Shown here one piece after another: positions 1-11,358 of a DNA stretch of 64,000 nt. Within the stretch, counting starts at the first letter, position 1. Every line of letters starts with the position of its first letter. Under the pieces are notes generated by a model that was not told the origin of the DNA, ran no database searches, and worked only from the letters and a program-made list of their open reading frames with translations. Made by a program: the position numbers and the translations under genes. Source of the DNA: Welwitschia mirabilis (Eukaryota; Gnetophyta; Gnetopsida; Welwitschiales); assembly GCA_051453625.1 (NCBI GenBank), contig JBOZIK010000001.1, forward strand, positions 267,904,882 to 267,968,881, in the 5' to 3' direction.

Positions 1-997
1 TTTCATCATCATCATTATTATCATTATCTTATGTGATAATAAAATATGGATTCTTTAATTTCTTGTTATCTCTCCTTGTGTTGGGAGACTCATTTACCAT
101 ATGATCAAATCCTTTGCATGATTAGCATTGGATATCTTTACCATTTTTTTTCCTCCTTTTTGTGTTTTAGATGTCTCCTTTTTGAGTTTCTACTAGATTC
201 TCTTTCTTTTTTCTTCATATAAGAAAACTTTCTAAACCTTCTAGTTAGAAAAGCCACTTTATCATCGTCTAAGTTATCATCTGATCTTTCAAATCTATAG
301 TCTTCCTGTATACATTTTAAAGCAATACCTTTCTTCTTATCTTTAATACATTTAAGCTCATAGGTTTAAAAATTACCTTGTAGTTCTTTTAATGTCATTA
401 CATTTATGTTTTTACTCTCCTCAATGGCTATGACCTTTGATTCAAATATTTTAGATAGGGATCTCAAAACTTTCCTTATCACCTTTCCTTCATACAAGCA
501 TTCTCTAAGACTAGTCATAGAGTTTACAATATCAGTGAATCTAGCAAAGAATTCATCAAAGATTTTCTCTTTATTCATATGGATATCTTTAAATTTTAAA
601 AAATGTATCTGAAGTTTTACTTGCTTTATAGTTAAGGTTCCTTCGTGTGTTACTTTAAGAATGTCTCAAGATTCCTTAGCATAATTACAATTTACTATGT
701 GCTTAAATTCAACTGCACAAACTACACAAATATGGCATTAAGAGCATGGACATCTATGATGGCTTTTGACTTATCAGTGAAAGTCCATTAGTCTTGGTCT
801 TCAGAAACTAGGATAGTGTTATTATTAACATTAGTTTGGATTAACATAGGCATAGTGTAACTTTTGTATATGACTTCCTCTATATCAGCATCTAAAGATC
901 TAAGAAATATTCTTATCCTAGCTTTCTAGTAAGCATAGTTTGACCCATCAAACATAGGTAAATGACTAGTGGAAAAACTATCAGATGTATTATTCAT
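1..997 (-). pseudogene. Ty1/copia gag (partial, degenerate)
   Basis: Minus-strand copia Gag that would package element RNA. Translation from the ATG at 997-995 gives a DUF4219-like start (MFDGSNYAY, then a stop where family members have Trp). The UBN2/Retrotran_gag_2 core follows at 578-366 (FDEFFARFTDIVNSM, then KVIAIEESKNINVMTLKEL). A GIALK segment and DDDKVAFLTRRFRKF lie near 330-220. A zinc-knuckle remnant near 80-120 has its last Cys replaced by Ser, and an acidic stretch reaches the left edge. Several frameshifts and stops make it non-coding now. Its primer-binding site and LTR lie directly upstream to the right; pol would be beyond position 1. The open piece at 366-578 is the only long intact stretch. 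Confidence 0.85.
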
Positions 998-1048
998 TTT
1001 AAGGTTCTAAGGTTGAGATTGATTAAAATTTAAAAAAGACTCAACTTA

Positions 1049-1060
1049 GCTCTGATACCA
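1049..1060 (-). other. Retrotransposon primer-binding site
   Basis: On the minus strand this reads TGGTATCAGAGC, the complement of the 3' end of initiator tRNA-Met used to prime reverse transcription by most plant copia and many gypsy elements. It starts two bases inside the LTR end at 1063. This fixes the element's orientation and its LTR boundary. Confidence 0.9.
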
Positions 1061-1062
1061 AA

Positions 1063-2646
1063 TGATAGGATCAAGAACCCTAGAGGAGGGATGAATAGGT
1101 TCTTTTAAAAATATGTAATACAATATTCTAAATAAATCTAATCTTAAATAAATATTGCATAAAATAATTATCTAATCCAAAATGTAAAAGAAATAGAAAA
1201 ATAATAAAAGTAAAGAAATAATAATTAAGAAAATAAAAATACCAAGAGATGCATGCTAGATTTATTATGGTTTGGGAACACCTTACTCCACTCTGGATGA
1301 TAAACTTATCTTTAAGCTAGATTTTAGATCCTCATTACTCCACTAGGTATTCTAAGTTCACATATAACTTTTAAAAATAGGATTTTCTAGGCTTGGTTTC
1401 AACCTTTAAATAGATTTTTTCAAGGCTTAGTGTCAACTTTTGAATGGATTTTTTAAGACTTAGTCTTAACCTTTGAAGAGACTTTTTAAGGCTTAGTTCC
1501 AACCTTTGAATGGAATTTTCAAGGCTTAGTCTCAACTTTTCATAAAGTAAAGTAGTGATGTAATGATGCCAACAGTGCACGAATATCACTCATTCTTAAT
1601 GTAGTAGATTTGATGAAGCTCTTCTCCTGTAGATGTAAAATCAGATGGAGCATAGGATCTAACCTTAAATGTAGAGATGATACAAATGATATATCTTCTC
1701 TGGTCTGAAGTATAGATGCTAAGATATAATAGTAAATATCATAAGATTATAGTACTTAATCCTTTAGATCTAATAGGTTAACACAATTAAAAATAGTTCT
1801 AAAAGATCGTTTAGTCATCTATGTCTTAGCTATTTATATTAAAAGGCTTTTAGAATTTATTACATTTGAAATGTGCTTTTAATAGCTATAAATGGCTAGA
1901 AAATGACTATCTAACAAATAATTAATGGATATAAAACAAATTGAAAATTTTAGTTCCATTCCAGTCAGTCGATCCCTTAAAAGTTTAGTTAATCCCATCT
2001 GGTATCATGACTTACATAGGTTGCTCAAGTGAAATTTTTAGTCACCCCAATTTCTTATGGCTCCATCTCTAGTCAACCCCTCAGGGTCCAGTCAACCCCA
2101 ATCAAGTCACTTACCATTATATCTAGTCACTTGCTAATCCTAATAAAAGGTCATTCCAATTTCCTGCATCAAGTCCAGTTGACTCCTTCAAGTATCTAAT
2201 TGATTCCATGATGATCAGCTCAGCAATATTAGCTACACAGTGCTCAAGTCTGATCGACTCCTTCTAAGATTTGATCAACCCTTTGGCAATTAGTTTAGAA
2301 GTACTATTCTTAAGTTTAAAGATACTGTTACCAAGTCTGCAAATCCGTTCGACCTCATAAAAGGTTTCTCGAGATCATAGGTCTGATCAACCCCATCAGA
2401 TGTTTGATCAACCCATCTAAATTTAGTTCAATTATGAGTGTCTACTTTATGTGCAATCGACCCCTTGAAAGTTTGATCAACCCCTCAAGAGGTTAAGTAA
2501 ATTTAACAAGTTTTTAGTGACCATAATTCAATAATCTTAACTTCAGCAATTAACTTATAAGTAATTAACATCTTCTACACAAGATACATAAAATTTTCTA
2601 TACAGAAAACATTAATTTGATATCAATTGGAAAAACATAATTTAAA
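1063..2646 (-). repeat. 5' LTR of the left copia element
   Basis: In minus orientation the LTR ends in CTATCA next to the primer-binding site. It matches the LTRs at 11359-12994 and 15175-15946, sharing the GATC(A/G)AGAAC(C/G)CT start, the block around 1260-1560 with several AAGGCTTAG-type units, and the GTCAACC-rich block. The right end (near 2646) is set by alignment to the 12994 boundary and is uncertain by about 10 bases. The 72-codon open frame at 1371-1589 is LTR sequence made of four degenerate 'SLxxSxQRLxLSL' units, not a gene. Confidence 0.8.
1960..2510. repeat. GTCAACC/GTCGACC-type motif cluster inside the LTR
   Basis: About fourteen variants of (A/G)(G/A)T(C/T)(G/A)A(C/T)CCC occur at irregular 20-60-base spacing, for example AGTCAACCCC, GATCAACCCC and AATCGACCCC. 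The equivalent block recurs in the LTR at 12250-12840, and a shorter one lies at 14850-15000. The motif core is near-palindromic (GTCGAC, GTTAAC, GTTGAC). No function is known to me. Confidence 0.7.
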
Positions 2647-3039
2647 AGATATTAGAGGTCTGTCATAGATTATTTTCAAGGTTAATCTTCAAGTTCTTAT
2701 AGTATGACGTTAAGTTTTATCATTTTTTTACAAAGCCTTAAAACTTGCATAAATCGCTTACAACCACTAGTGAACTTCATTAATTTGTTGTTTAAGAGCA
2801 TCAATATGAGTTTTCACATAATCTTCCATTATGTGCTAATGTATACATGGTCAAGGATCCATTTTGTCTTTGTCACTACTTCTAACTTATCTTCTATGGC
2901 TTAAATTTTGGTTATTTTAATAACTAAGAGGTTAAAACTACTAAAGCTACTTTCATAATTAACTAAGTATAAAAAAAATATTAATTAATAAGAAAAATGT
3001 TTAAATTTATTAACTAATAACTTCATTATGGTTAAATAC
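2647..3039. other. No gene; unassigned flank
   Basis: AT-rich sequence between the copia LTR and the minisatellite. The open frame at 2704-2904 has no recognisable domain. Nothing further is supported. Confidence 0.5.
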
Positions 3040-3629
3040 TCATTATGAAATTCTATAGGCTTTTTTGGGGTTTATTAAGGCTTCAAATCAATAGTGTGGT
3101 GCCTTATAGTTTTTGGGACTAATTATGTTAGTAGTGTTACATACTATAGTTTTTTTAGAGTTCATTTAATGCTTTATACACTTCTAGAGTGATCATGTTA
3201 GTAGTATCAAATCCTACAGCCTTCTGTGAGGTTTATCAAAGCTCCATGTCAATAATTTAGTGCTCTATACCCTTCTAGAGTGATGATGATGTTAGCAGTG
3301 TGATGTTCTATAACCTTCTGTGAGATTCTTCAAGGCTTCATGTCAATAATTTTATGTCTTAAACACTTTTATACTAATGATGTTAGTAGTGTAATGTCCT
3401 ATTACCTTTTATGGTGGTCATCCAAGCTTATATTAGTAGTGTAACAAACTGTACTCTTTTAAAGTGATGATGTTAGTAGTGTAGTATTCTATAGCATTTA
3501 TGGAGTTCATTGAGGCTCTAATGTTAGTAGTGTATCACCTTTTATAGTCCTACAATGATGATATTAGTAGTGTAAAGCCCTATAGCCTTTTATGGGGTCC
3601 ATCAATGCTCCATATCAGTAGTGTAGAAT
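3040..3629. repeat. Degenerate minisatellite
   Basis: Tandem but irregular units built from two alternating phrases. One is like GTTAGTAGTGTAATG-CCTATAGCCTT followed by GGGTTCATCAAGGCTCCATGTCA. The other is like TAGTGTAGTGCC-TATACACTTCTAGAGTGATGATG. The phrase GTTAGTAGTGT or a close variant appears about nine times, and full composite units are roughly 90-125 bases. A single further piece lies at 19051-19150, immediately beyond the 3' LTR of G1, so the array was probably the target site of that element. Confidence 0.75.
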
Positions 3630-4120
3630 CTTATTCTCCATCTTATATCCTGATGATAGTATAGATGATAAAAGAAGTTATGCTAATTAAAACGCTTGCT
3701 AGACCAAATTAGTAACTAATGTAGATCCTATATGATATGCCATCGTCTCTTGTGATGTCTAGATGACCAACAAGACAACATCTAAAAATATCTATTTACC
3801 AAACTTCACCAAACATTCGCCATGTATCATGCACCTTCTTACATGGCCATTAGCCATTTACTGAGTCTCTTAGTATTTATTGTTTTTATAATTCTTGTTT
3901 GTAATAAATACCTCCTTTGCCCTTGACTCCAACTTTGTCTTTTTCATTATTAAAAATTCTTGTGACAAGAGATCAAAGGCAGGAGATCCATCCTTGCAGT
4001 TGCAGAGAGATGTCTTCCATGGTGTTGGGCTATGTATCTTTCATTGAAGTGTTGTTGCTTTGTAACACAAATGTTGGTTTGAATGTACTTAAAATTCTAT
4101 TTTTTAATCTTTCATTATGT
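3630..4120 (+). repeat. G1 gypsy 5' LTR, first part
   Basis: Aligns throughout with 17954-18435, the start of the G1 3' LTR (shared GATGATAGTATA, CTTCACCAA and GGAGATCCATCCTTG). The alignment stops at 4120, where the T1 element begins, and resumes at 10417. The bases just before the break (TATGT, 4116-4120) recur at 10417-10421 as the target duplication. The start near 3630 is inferred from the alignment. Confidence 0.85.
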
Positions 4121-4597
4121 TGTGATTGTCTAGATTTTTTAAATCTAAAGATTTAGCTTAAAGTTTTAATTAAAATAATTTTATTATTATAAAGTCCTTA
4201 AGCTAGTTTAATTATTACATGTATTTACTTCCTAATTTTCATTAGTGTAATTTTATTGCTAAAATTTTATGCAATAATATTCCACATTTTGTAGTAGTCA
4301 TAATTTTACCCTTGTTAAAAATTATGATGATTTAATTATTATTCTTGTGGCTAAAATTTTTGAACTGTTGCATTCATATCTATAAAATAGTTTAAATATG
4401 ATTTTTAGAAATTACTTGTTATTTTATGATGAGCATTATCATTTATTATTATGATATTAATGCACTTAGTGCCATAGAAAGGAGTGGAATAAGGATGGTT
4501 ACCAAATTTTTACCAACTTTTACCACCTCAACTATCCTCCTTTATAAGGTTTTATCTTTATATTCTTGTGACCCTTTATATTCCACTAAACTTCAGT

Positions 4598-4605
4598 TAT
4601 AAATA
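4598..4605 (+). promoter_or_regulatory. LTR TATA box (T1)
   Basis: TATAAATA followed by AGACTCTCCTCTCCC, a typical plant LTR core promoter with a pyrimidine-rich start region. The right LTR has the degraded TATTAATA at the same place. Confidence 0.5.
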
Positions 4606-4783
4606 AGACTCTCCTCTCCCTTTTCTCCCTTGCTTTCATTTTTGAAGAAGCCTTTGATACTAAACATTAAATCTTGGATAATCCTTCGAACCTTCAAGTC
4701 TTAGAATCTTTAAGAGTTCTTGAATTTTCATTTTAATTTAGATATGGTTTTATGGATTAATATATTTTCTTCTATGGTTCTCT

Positions 4784-4786
<3 letters not shown>

Positions 4787-4837
<51 letters not shown>
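4787..4837. repeat. Poly-T tract of 51 bases
   Basis: An uninterrupted run of 51 T inside the left T1 LTR. The corresponding place in the right LTR (about 9235) has only a short T run, so the expansion followed insertion, or is partly a sequencing effect. Confidence 0.9.
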
Positions 4838-4840
<3 letters not shown>

Positions 4841-5475
4841 CTTATATGGCTTATAGTCCTTTAATTACTTTCTTATATGATTTTTGATCCTTTAAATCCT
4901 TTCTTGTATGGCTTATGGTTCTTTGATTCCTTTCTTATATGGTTTATGGTTCTTTTATTATTTCATTGTATGGTTATGGTCTTTTATTATATCCTTATAT
5001 GATTTTTATTTTTTGTTTCTTATAAGTTTTGATTAATTCTTGCATCTTTTACATGTTTCATGAATTTTTCTTGATTGTTCTTGTAAGTATATTTTATGCA
5101 TGTATTAACTTGGCTATGAATATAATTATATGTTTAAAACTTACAAAGTGACCAAATTACGTAGCATCTATGACTGGGCCACATGAGGGGCTTCCATTGG
5201 CCATGGAAATAAGCTGTTAGAGTGATCAAGGTGATGTTTGTGACCCATCTATTATGCATGACATGATGTGTTATGGCTTCAGAAGGTTTATCCCATCTGA
5301 AGTGTTCCTATTTGTCATAGAAATAAACCTCTAAACAAATGGGTATTTTTGACATCCTTCTAATAGAGCATTTTATCATTGTTTATTCTTGGATTATTGA
5401 GAATTGAAAATGTGTATCCAGATTATTATATTCAGTATGAGGTATTTGTCATTCAATTTTCTTAAGGATCCATAA

Positions 5476-8400
5476 AAATATGAGGCCCATGGTAGTGTTC
5501 CCTCTCTATAATTTTGCCCTCAAGCCACTCCATGATGGACTACAGCTCCTCATGCTTGTGTTAATAAACATTATCTGGCAAGTGTCAAACAACAGCCCCT
5601 TATCTGCGAGGTCCACAAAGTCACTAAAACCTCTGAGAAATGCACCATGTTCCCAATAATCTATGCAAAAGAGGTGAAATTCTCAGCTTTTAGAACTCTA
5701 AGCATACCAACAGAGTACAGGGCAACCCCTGTCCATCACAGTCTCTTAAAATAAGACATTCTAGTGAGGGATGAAATCCCAAACATAAATCCATCATATA
5801 ATTTTGTTGTCCTTAAACTCGTCATTTGTATAATTAGCATTACGTGCACTTTCTCATTTTTTTATGCAGTGTAGATTTTGCCATTTCAGATGGCAGAAGA
5901 TCACATTCAAGTAATTTATAAAGGCACATACATTCTTGATTTAACTATAATATTTCAATTATTTCCTTTTGTTGGCTCAAGCATTGAATCACAGTGCGGC
6001 AGCACTTCAATATCCTTTATCAATTTTCCTTTTTCACTACTATAGCACCTGGACTTCAATCTCCTTTCTGCAATTTACGAAAGCGGTGGGTACTTGAGCC
6101 TTGTTATTTCAATTTTTCTTTTGTGTAGGTTTTTCAATTTCCTTACTTGAATTCTGCTTTCAAGATGGACATGGAGATTAAGCCCTGTTATTTGTGGCAA
6201 GCACTCTGTAATGAGTCTTATCCTCTGGTAAAACTCTCCACCTTGGCCTTTAATCAACATCTCATTGGACCTCTACTAGGATTTAAAAGTCTCTCTTTAT
6301 CTAAGAAAAATACCTCTCAATTGTTAACATTTCAACCAAAAGTTAATAATCTCCCAACTTTTGAATCTAATCATCATAATTAATTTATTTAAGGCACTCT
6401 TGCCTTGATTGATGTCTCCCTCTAGCAAAGCTCCAATAATCATTAGATTTGAGAGCTTTTCTCAGCCACTGTATATTTATATTTATAGGCTTTTAAAGAT
6501 GGAAATTGGCTTATAAAATCTGATTCCATGACCTTAACATGTTTTTCATCATTGTCCAGTGTCAACAAAAAAAAAAAATCATGGATGATTGACTATCTAG
6601 TCTACTAAACATCCTTGGTGGTGAATCTGCCTATTATGCAAAATAAGAAAATTTGACTTATTAGAAAAACACACTTGGAAATATACGTGAATTCATTTGT
6701 GATATGAGATAAAAATATATCGTTTGATCAAAGGTCAACTAGTTAGTGCAACATTAATGAAAAAGAGAAGTTTTGATGATGGCTAGTGAGGCACTAAATC
6801 AAGCATCATAAATTTCTTGGGAGGAGCATTAATGACCTTTAGAGAATTTTAAGTTTTTCACAGTGTCTTTAGAGTATCGCCAAATTGTTAAAGATGATTA
6901 CATGGGATGAATCTTGAATATTTCAAATGTTACTTTAACTAAATCACCTTCATCATTTTGATGGCTATATAGTTTATTTTCTACCCACTTTTATTGAGAA
7001 GCTTTCATCTCTAACATTAATTTTATGTTCTTATTGCTACCACGGATGATTTAACGAGGAATGAATAATTGGAGAATTGGCATCATTGATAAGTAATACT
7101 ATAGTTAATACTATTATATCCTTTGACTTCAATGGATGCTTTAATGACCATCTATTTAAGCAATGAGATCATTCAATATAGTTGTATATCTAGCTAATTT
7201 GACTTGTGCAGCAAATAAATTTTGTTATTATTGACATACATTTTTATTTTGTGAGTGTGTGTTTCCTCTAACTTGAACTTGGAATTTCTAGATTCAAATA
7301 CTGGATCTAAAAATATATTTTGGTCTTGAGTGTCATCTATAATTACTCAAACATTGATATTAGGCCTTTTAATCCTCTCTGATGTATCAAGAAGCTAATG
7401 AAAAATAATTTATTATTTAGAAAACATCAATATAAGTTTGTAGTAGGAGTTAGGAACTCACTTCTTAGACATTGGTTTTACTTTTCAAGTTTCAACATAA
7501 GCTAGCAGTATGTCATTATTAAAATTAAAAGTAGTACCTGTAGAATCCATTTTTCCCACTCATCTTATTCAAAAAGAAAAAGGACACTTTTGAAGTTTAG
7601 AAAACATAAGAATAAATTACCCATGCTTCAGACTTCAAGTAAATAATACCATTGATTCTTTCGTCAAGATCATGTGCTATTACCCTGTCTCAAATAGGTA
7701 GCCTAGAATCCTGTCATCGACATAGTCATGACAAAAAATTGAGATAAATGTAGATTAGCTACAAATAACTCCACATAGCTTTCTAAGGGAAAGAAAACAT
7801 GGTTAATTAAACTACTCTAATACTTATTCTACTTCATAAAGGTTCTCTAACTCTACTAAAATTCACAACAATAACCTTGTCAAAGTTGAGTTGAGCCCTT
7901 CCAAAATTTATGACGAGTTCTAAAGGATTACCAAAAGCATGCTTTAACTACTTTGATATCTCATACTTGGATTAAGAAAGTAATTTTGAATAAACACACC
8001 ATTTATAGAAGAATGTGATGGTCTATTACTCAAGAGAACTAATGTAGGTAAGATACCTCCTTTGACGGTCATTGCTATATGATAATGTGTCATGATTTCC
8101 AAGTGAATTGCAATGATCATGTCAAACATGCCATGTGGCTTGTGAAGAGTATATTTTCTTATTGTGCATGTTTTCTAATAATATATGCATTAATTCTCTT
8201 TTAATCTTCTATCCTTTTATTTTGGGTAATTACGAAATCTCTTCATTGCCACTCAAATAACATAGAATATTATTTATTATATGAGACTTTTGCATTGACC
8301 TCCTATCAAAATCCTTTACCTTTTTTTGATACTATTTTATCTATTTTTTTCTAGATAAATTTATTTCTTGGCTATTCTAGAAAGAAAAGGACATAGTTTA

Positions 8401-8564
8401 TTTCTTAGGTATTTGATCAAAATGGCATGTCAAATTCTAGAACCTTTGGAACAATGCTTGAAACTGAACTTTATGAAGTGTAATGGTTAGATAAAATTAG
8501 AAGATACTTGAGAATATAAAATAGATGTATTGTAGCTCAAGTTTTAAGGATGAAACTTTTTAAT
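5476..8564. other. T1 interior, no transposon genes recognised
   Basis: About 3.1 kb between the two T1 LTR arms. The first kilobase (5476-6540) is less AT-rich than its surroundings. It has gene-like texture (pyrimidine tracts ending in TTTTATGCAG near 5868, a 78-codon open frame at 6147-6383), but no domain was recognised on either strand. The remainder (6540-8564) is AT-rich with only short open frames. It could be a captured host segment, a later insertion replacing the LTR end and pol, or a decayed internal region. Confidence 0.4.
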
Positions 8565-8575
8565 GGATAGAGAAA
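8565..8575 (+). other. T1 polypurine tract
   Basis: GGATAGAGAAA immediately precedes the right LTR start TGCCACATCC. The position and purine content are those of the plus-strand primer, and confirm plus orientation. Confidence 0.6.
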
Positions 8576-10416
8576 TGCCACATCCAGATTTTCCAAGCCC
8601 AAAGATTTAGCTTAAAATTTAATTAAAATAATTTTATTATTATAGAGTCCTTAAGCTAGTTTAATTATTACATATATTTACTTCTTGATTTTTATTGGTG
8701 TAATTTTATTGCGAAAATTTTATACAATAATATACCACATTTTGTAGTAGCCATAATTTTGCCCTTATTTAAAATTCTTATGATTTAATTATGATTCTTG
8801 TGGTTCAAATTTTCGAATAGTTTCACATATATCTAGAAAATAGTCTAAATATGGTTTTTGGAAAATTACTCATTATTTTATAATGAGAATCACCATTTAT
8901 TATTATGATATTAATGCATCCAATGGCTTGGCAAGGAATGGAATAAGGATGGTTACCAAATCTTTATCAACTTTCGCCACCTTAATCACCCTCCTTTATG
9001 ATTTTTTATACTCATAGTCTCATGACCTTTCATATTCAACCAAACTTTAGTTATTAATACTTTCCTCCCCCCTTTTCCCCTCACTTTTGTTTTTGGAGAA
9101 GCCTTTACTATTAAACCTTGAAGCCTGGATAAGTCTTCAAACCTTTAAGCCTTGGAATCTTTGGAAGTTTTCAAATCTTCATTTTAATTTTGTTATGGTT
9201 TTATATCTTAATCTATTCTTTTGCATGGTTTTTATGTTTTTTTCATTTCACTCTTGTATGGATTATGATTCTTCAATTCCTTTCTTATATGATTTATGGT
9301 TCTTTAATTATTTTCTTGTATGGTTATGGTCTTTCATTATATCCTTGTATGGTTTTTGTCTTTCATTTCTTATATATTCTAATTAATTCTTGCATCTTTA
9401 ACATGTTTCAGGAGTTTTTCTTACTTGTTTTTGTAAGTCTCTTTTATGCATGTACTAAGTTGGCCGTGAATATAATTCTATGCTTAAAACTTATAAAGTT
9501 ACTAAATTATGTGACCTTAGGGGCTAGGCCACCTAAGGGGCTTTTATTGGCCATTAGAGTAAGCTGTCAGAGTGATCAAGGTGATGTTTGTAACCCATTT
9601 AGTTATGCATAACATGATGTCTTTACAGTTTCAAAGGATTTATCCCATCTGAAGGGCTCTATTGGCCATAGGAATGAACCCTTAGACAAGTATTTTTGAC
9701 ATCCTTTTGAAAAAGCATTCTATCATTGTATATTCTTAGATTACTAAGATTTGAAAATGTATATCCAGATTATTGTACCTAATATGAGGCATTGGTAATT
9801 TTATTTTCTTAAGGATCCCTTCTTGAGCTTGGAAAACCCCTTATCTAAGACCTTGTCATGGGATGTACTAACAACTATGAAGATTATAGTTCTCACACCA
9901 TGCTATTCGTGTTTAATAGGTGGTTGAGTGGAGCATAGAAAAATCTAAGCTATCTTGCTAAGAAGGGCATTTGAAATGTTGATTTTTCTAGCTTGTATAT
10001 GAGAAATTGTGAAAATAGAGTGATTTGTTCATCCTTGTAACTTGTAATCTATTATATGTTATGGTTGAATTTTGAAATATGATGTCAATATGGTACTTGT
10101 GCTATCTTGAAATTAAATAAGGTTTTATTTTATCTTGTATTTAAACATTATGTGAGTTACTTATCTTCTCTAGTTTTAAAAAATACTTAAGGATGTATTT
10201 TATTTTCATGCATATAGATTTTTTTAAGAATAGTTGGCTTAAATATTTGATAAAAGCATTTTTGAAAGTTTAATCTCATAGTTTTGGGTTAAAATTTCTA
10301 GGATGTTATATTTTGGTATCAGAGCTATCAAATTTTTTAATTCTATAATTTAGGACATTTCATTTTGATATTAGAGCTTCTAGAAGTTTTTAAGTGTGAA
10401 AATTTTGGATATTACA
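8576..10416 (+). repeat. T1 right LTR with primer-binding-site-containing end
   Basis: Begins TGCCACATCC after the polypurine tract. It matches the left LTR up to about 9820, then continues with sequence absent from the left arm. Near its end GGATGTTATA is followed by TTTTGGTATCAGAGC (primer-binding site at 10315-10326). A degenerate second copy follows (GGACATTTCATTTTGATATTAGAGC), then a third end-like word, GGATATTACA, at the actual insertion boundary. Confidence 0.75.
10315..10326 (+). other. Primer-binding site located at the 3' end of T1
   Basis: TGGTATCAGAGC follows an LTR-end-like word. A binding site belongs after the left LTR, so finding it about 90 bases before the right boundary of the insertion is anomalous. 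Confidence 0.8.
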
Positions 10417-10939
10417 TATGTGCATCTCCCTTATGATTTATGTTGCTTATGATTCTATGACAGCTTTATTTGTGTTATATATCATGAGAAAAAAATTTTT
10501 TAAGATTGATTTTGTTAGTCTAGGTGCATTGTTCATAGATTAACTTGCATTGTGTTCATACTCTGTTTTATGCATCTGATAGCTTAGGTTAGTCTTGGTC
10601 TAGTGATAGGTTTCCTTAGTTAATCTAGATTATACAAGGTTAATATTTATGATAGGTTGATTTGGTAACTAAATAAATATTGCATTTATATTAGTTTTTC
10701 ATCTCATTTGCATAAGTGTGTTTACTTGCCTTGTTTACTTTACATTATTATTTTGTTCTACTTAGAAAGTACATAAATATTTCATGTGAAATCAATTCTT
10801 TTTCTTCTTGCTTGTATTGACAAATTACAATAGTCAAATCACTTCCATCTATATTAGTGTATTACATTTTGCAATATATATTTGTGATTGACAGGATTTA
10901 ATAATAACATGAAATATTGCATAAATATGTAGCACAACA
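10417..10939 (+). repeat. G1 gypsy 5' LTR, second part
   Basis: Resumes the alignment to the 3' LTR at TGCATCTCCCTTATG (compare 18450) and ends at AGCACAACA (compare CATCGCAACA ending at 19050). Joined with 3630-4120 it restores one LTR of about 1 kb. It holds one copy of the segment that is perfectly duplicated in the 3' LTR at 18618-18719. Confidence 0.85.
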
Positions 10940-11358
10940 TCTTTGTACCATTACTAGAAAAGGCTACTTGGAGTTTGCAGATTATCATTACTCAGATAAG
11001 TAGTTTGGATTTTAGTTCAAGTATTTGTCTATGGTAGCATTGTATATTTTATAGTAGAACCATAGATTTTTTTTTTCCATTTTTTGATTTGCATTCTAAA
11101 AATAATGCTTTGTTATCCCCCTTGTCGTCTAAATAACTTACGGTGATGATAGCTCATGGAACTAGAGTTTCTTTTTATTTTTATAAGAACTAAGATTTTT
11201 CCTATCATCTCCTCTATCATTTAGATGACTCAAATTATGACTATCATTTTTTATTTTGTGTTATTTCACAATTCTATTTTTATATTTTTTTCTCATTTTG
11301 AATTTTTTGTGTCTTTTATTATCTAGGTACATTGTCTGTACAACCACTAAGAAGAAAT
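10940..11358 (+). other. G1 5' leader
   Basis: Untranslated leader after the 5' LTR. The first 50 bases align with 43643-43690 of element G2 (shared AAGGCTACT, TTAGATGAGTA-like words). T/G-rich and without open frames. It is interrupted at 11359 by the minus-strand copia derivative. Confidence 0.65.

Larger units (their letters stand above)
4121..5475 (+). repeat. T1 left LTR (3' part missing)
   Basis: Homologous to 8576-9820 up to the words TTCTTAAGGATCC, where the two copies part. The last roughly 600 bases of the LTR (present at 9815-10416), and with them the primer-binding site, are absent here. It contains a TATA box (4598), a long T tract and imperfect 25-30-base repeats around TATGGTTTATGGTTCTTT at 4840-5000, which the right LTR repeats at 9245-9360. 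Confidence 0.8.
4121..10416 (+). mobile_element. T1: Tekay/Del-like LTR retrotransposon derivative, nested in G1
   Basis: The insertion runs from TGTGATTG to GATATTACA and is bounded by the direct duplication TATGT. Left and right arms are homologous LTR sequence: 4121-5475 matches 8576-about 9820. The right-arm start TGCCACATCC and the ends GGATGTTATA/GGATATTACA resemble the TGTCACATCC...GGATGTTACA termini typical of Tekay/Del chromoviruses. No gag, protease, RT or integrase was found in the 3.1 kb between the arms. It is therefore a non-autonomous or rearranged copy. Family assignment rests on LTR ends and primer-binding site alone. Confidence 0.8.

Noticed and set aside
3040-3629. CRISPR-like array
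   Set aside because: Units are degenerate, contiguous and without unique spacers, in plant nuclear DNA.
9087-9612. Open frames of 99 and 140 codons, Phe/Tyr/Leu-rich, membrane-like
   Set aside because: They lie within the T1 LTR and translate its TATGGTTTATGG repeats; the homologous left LTR does not keep the frame.
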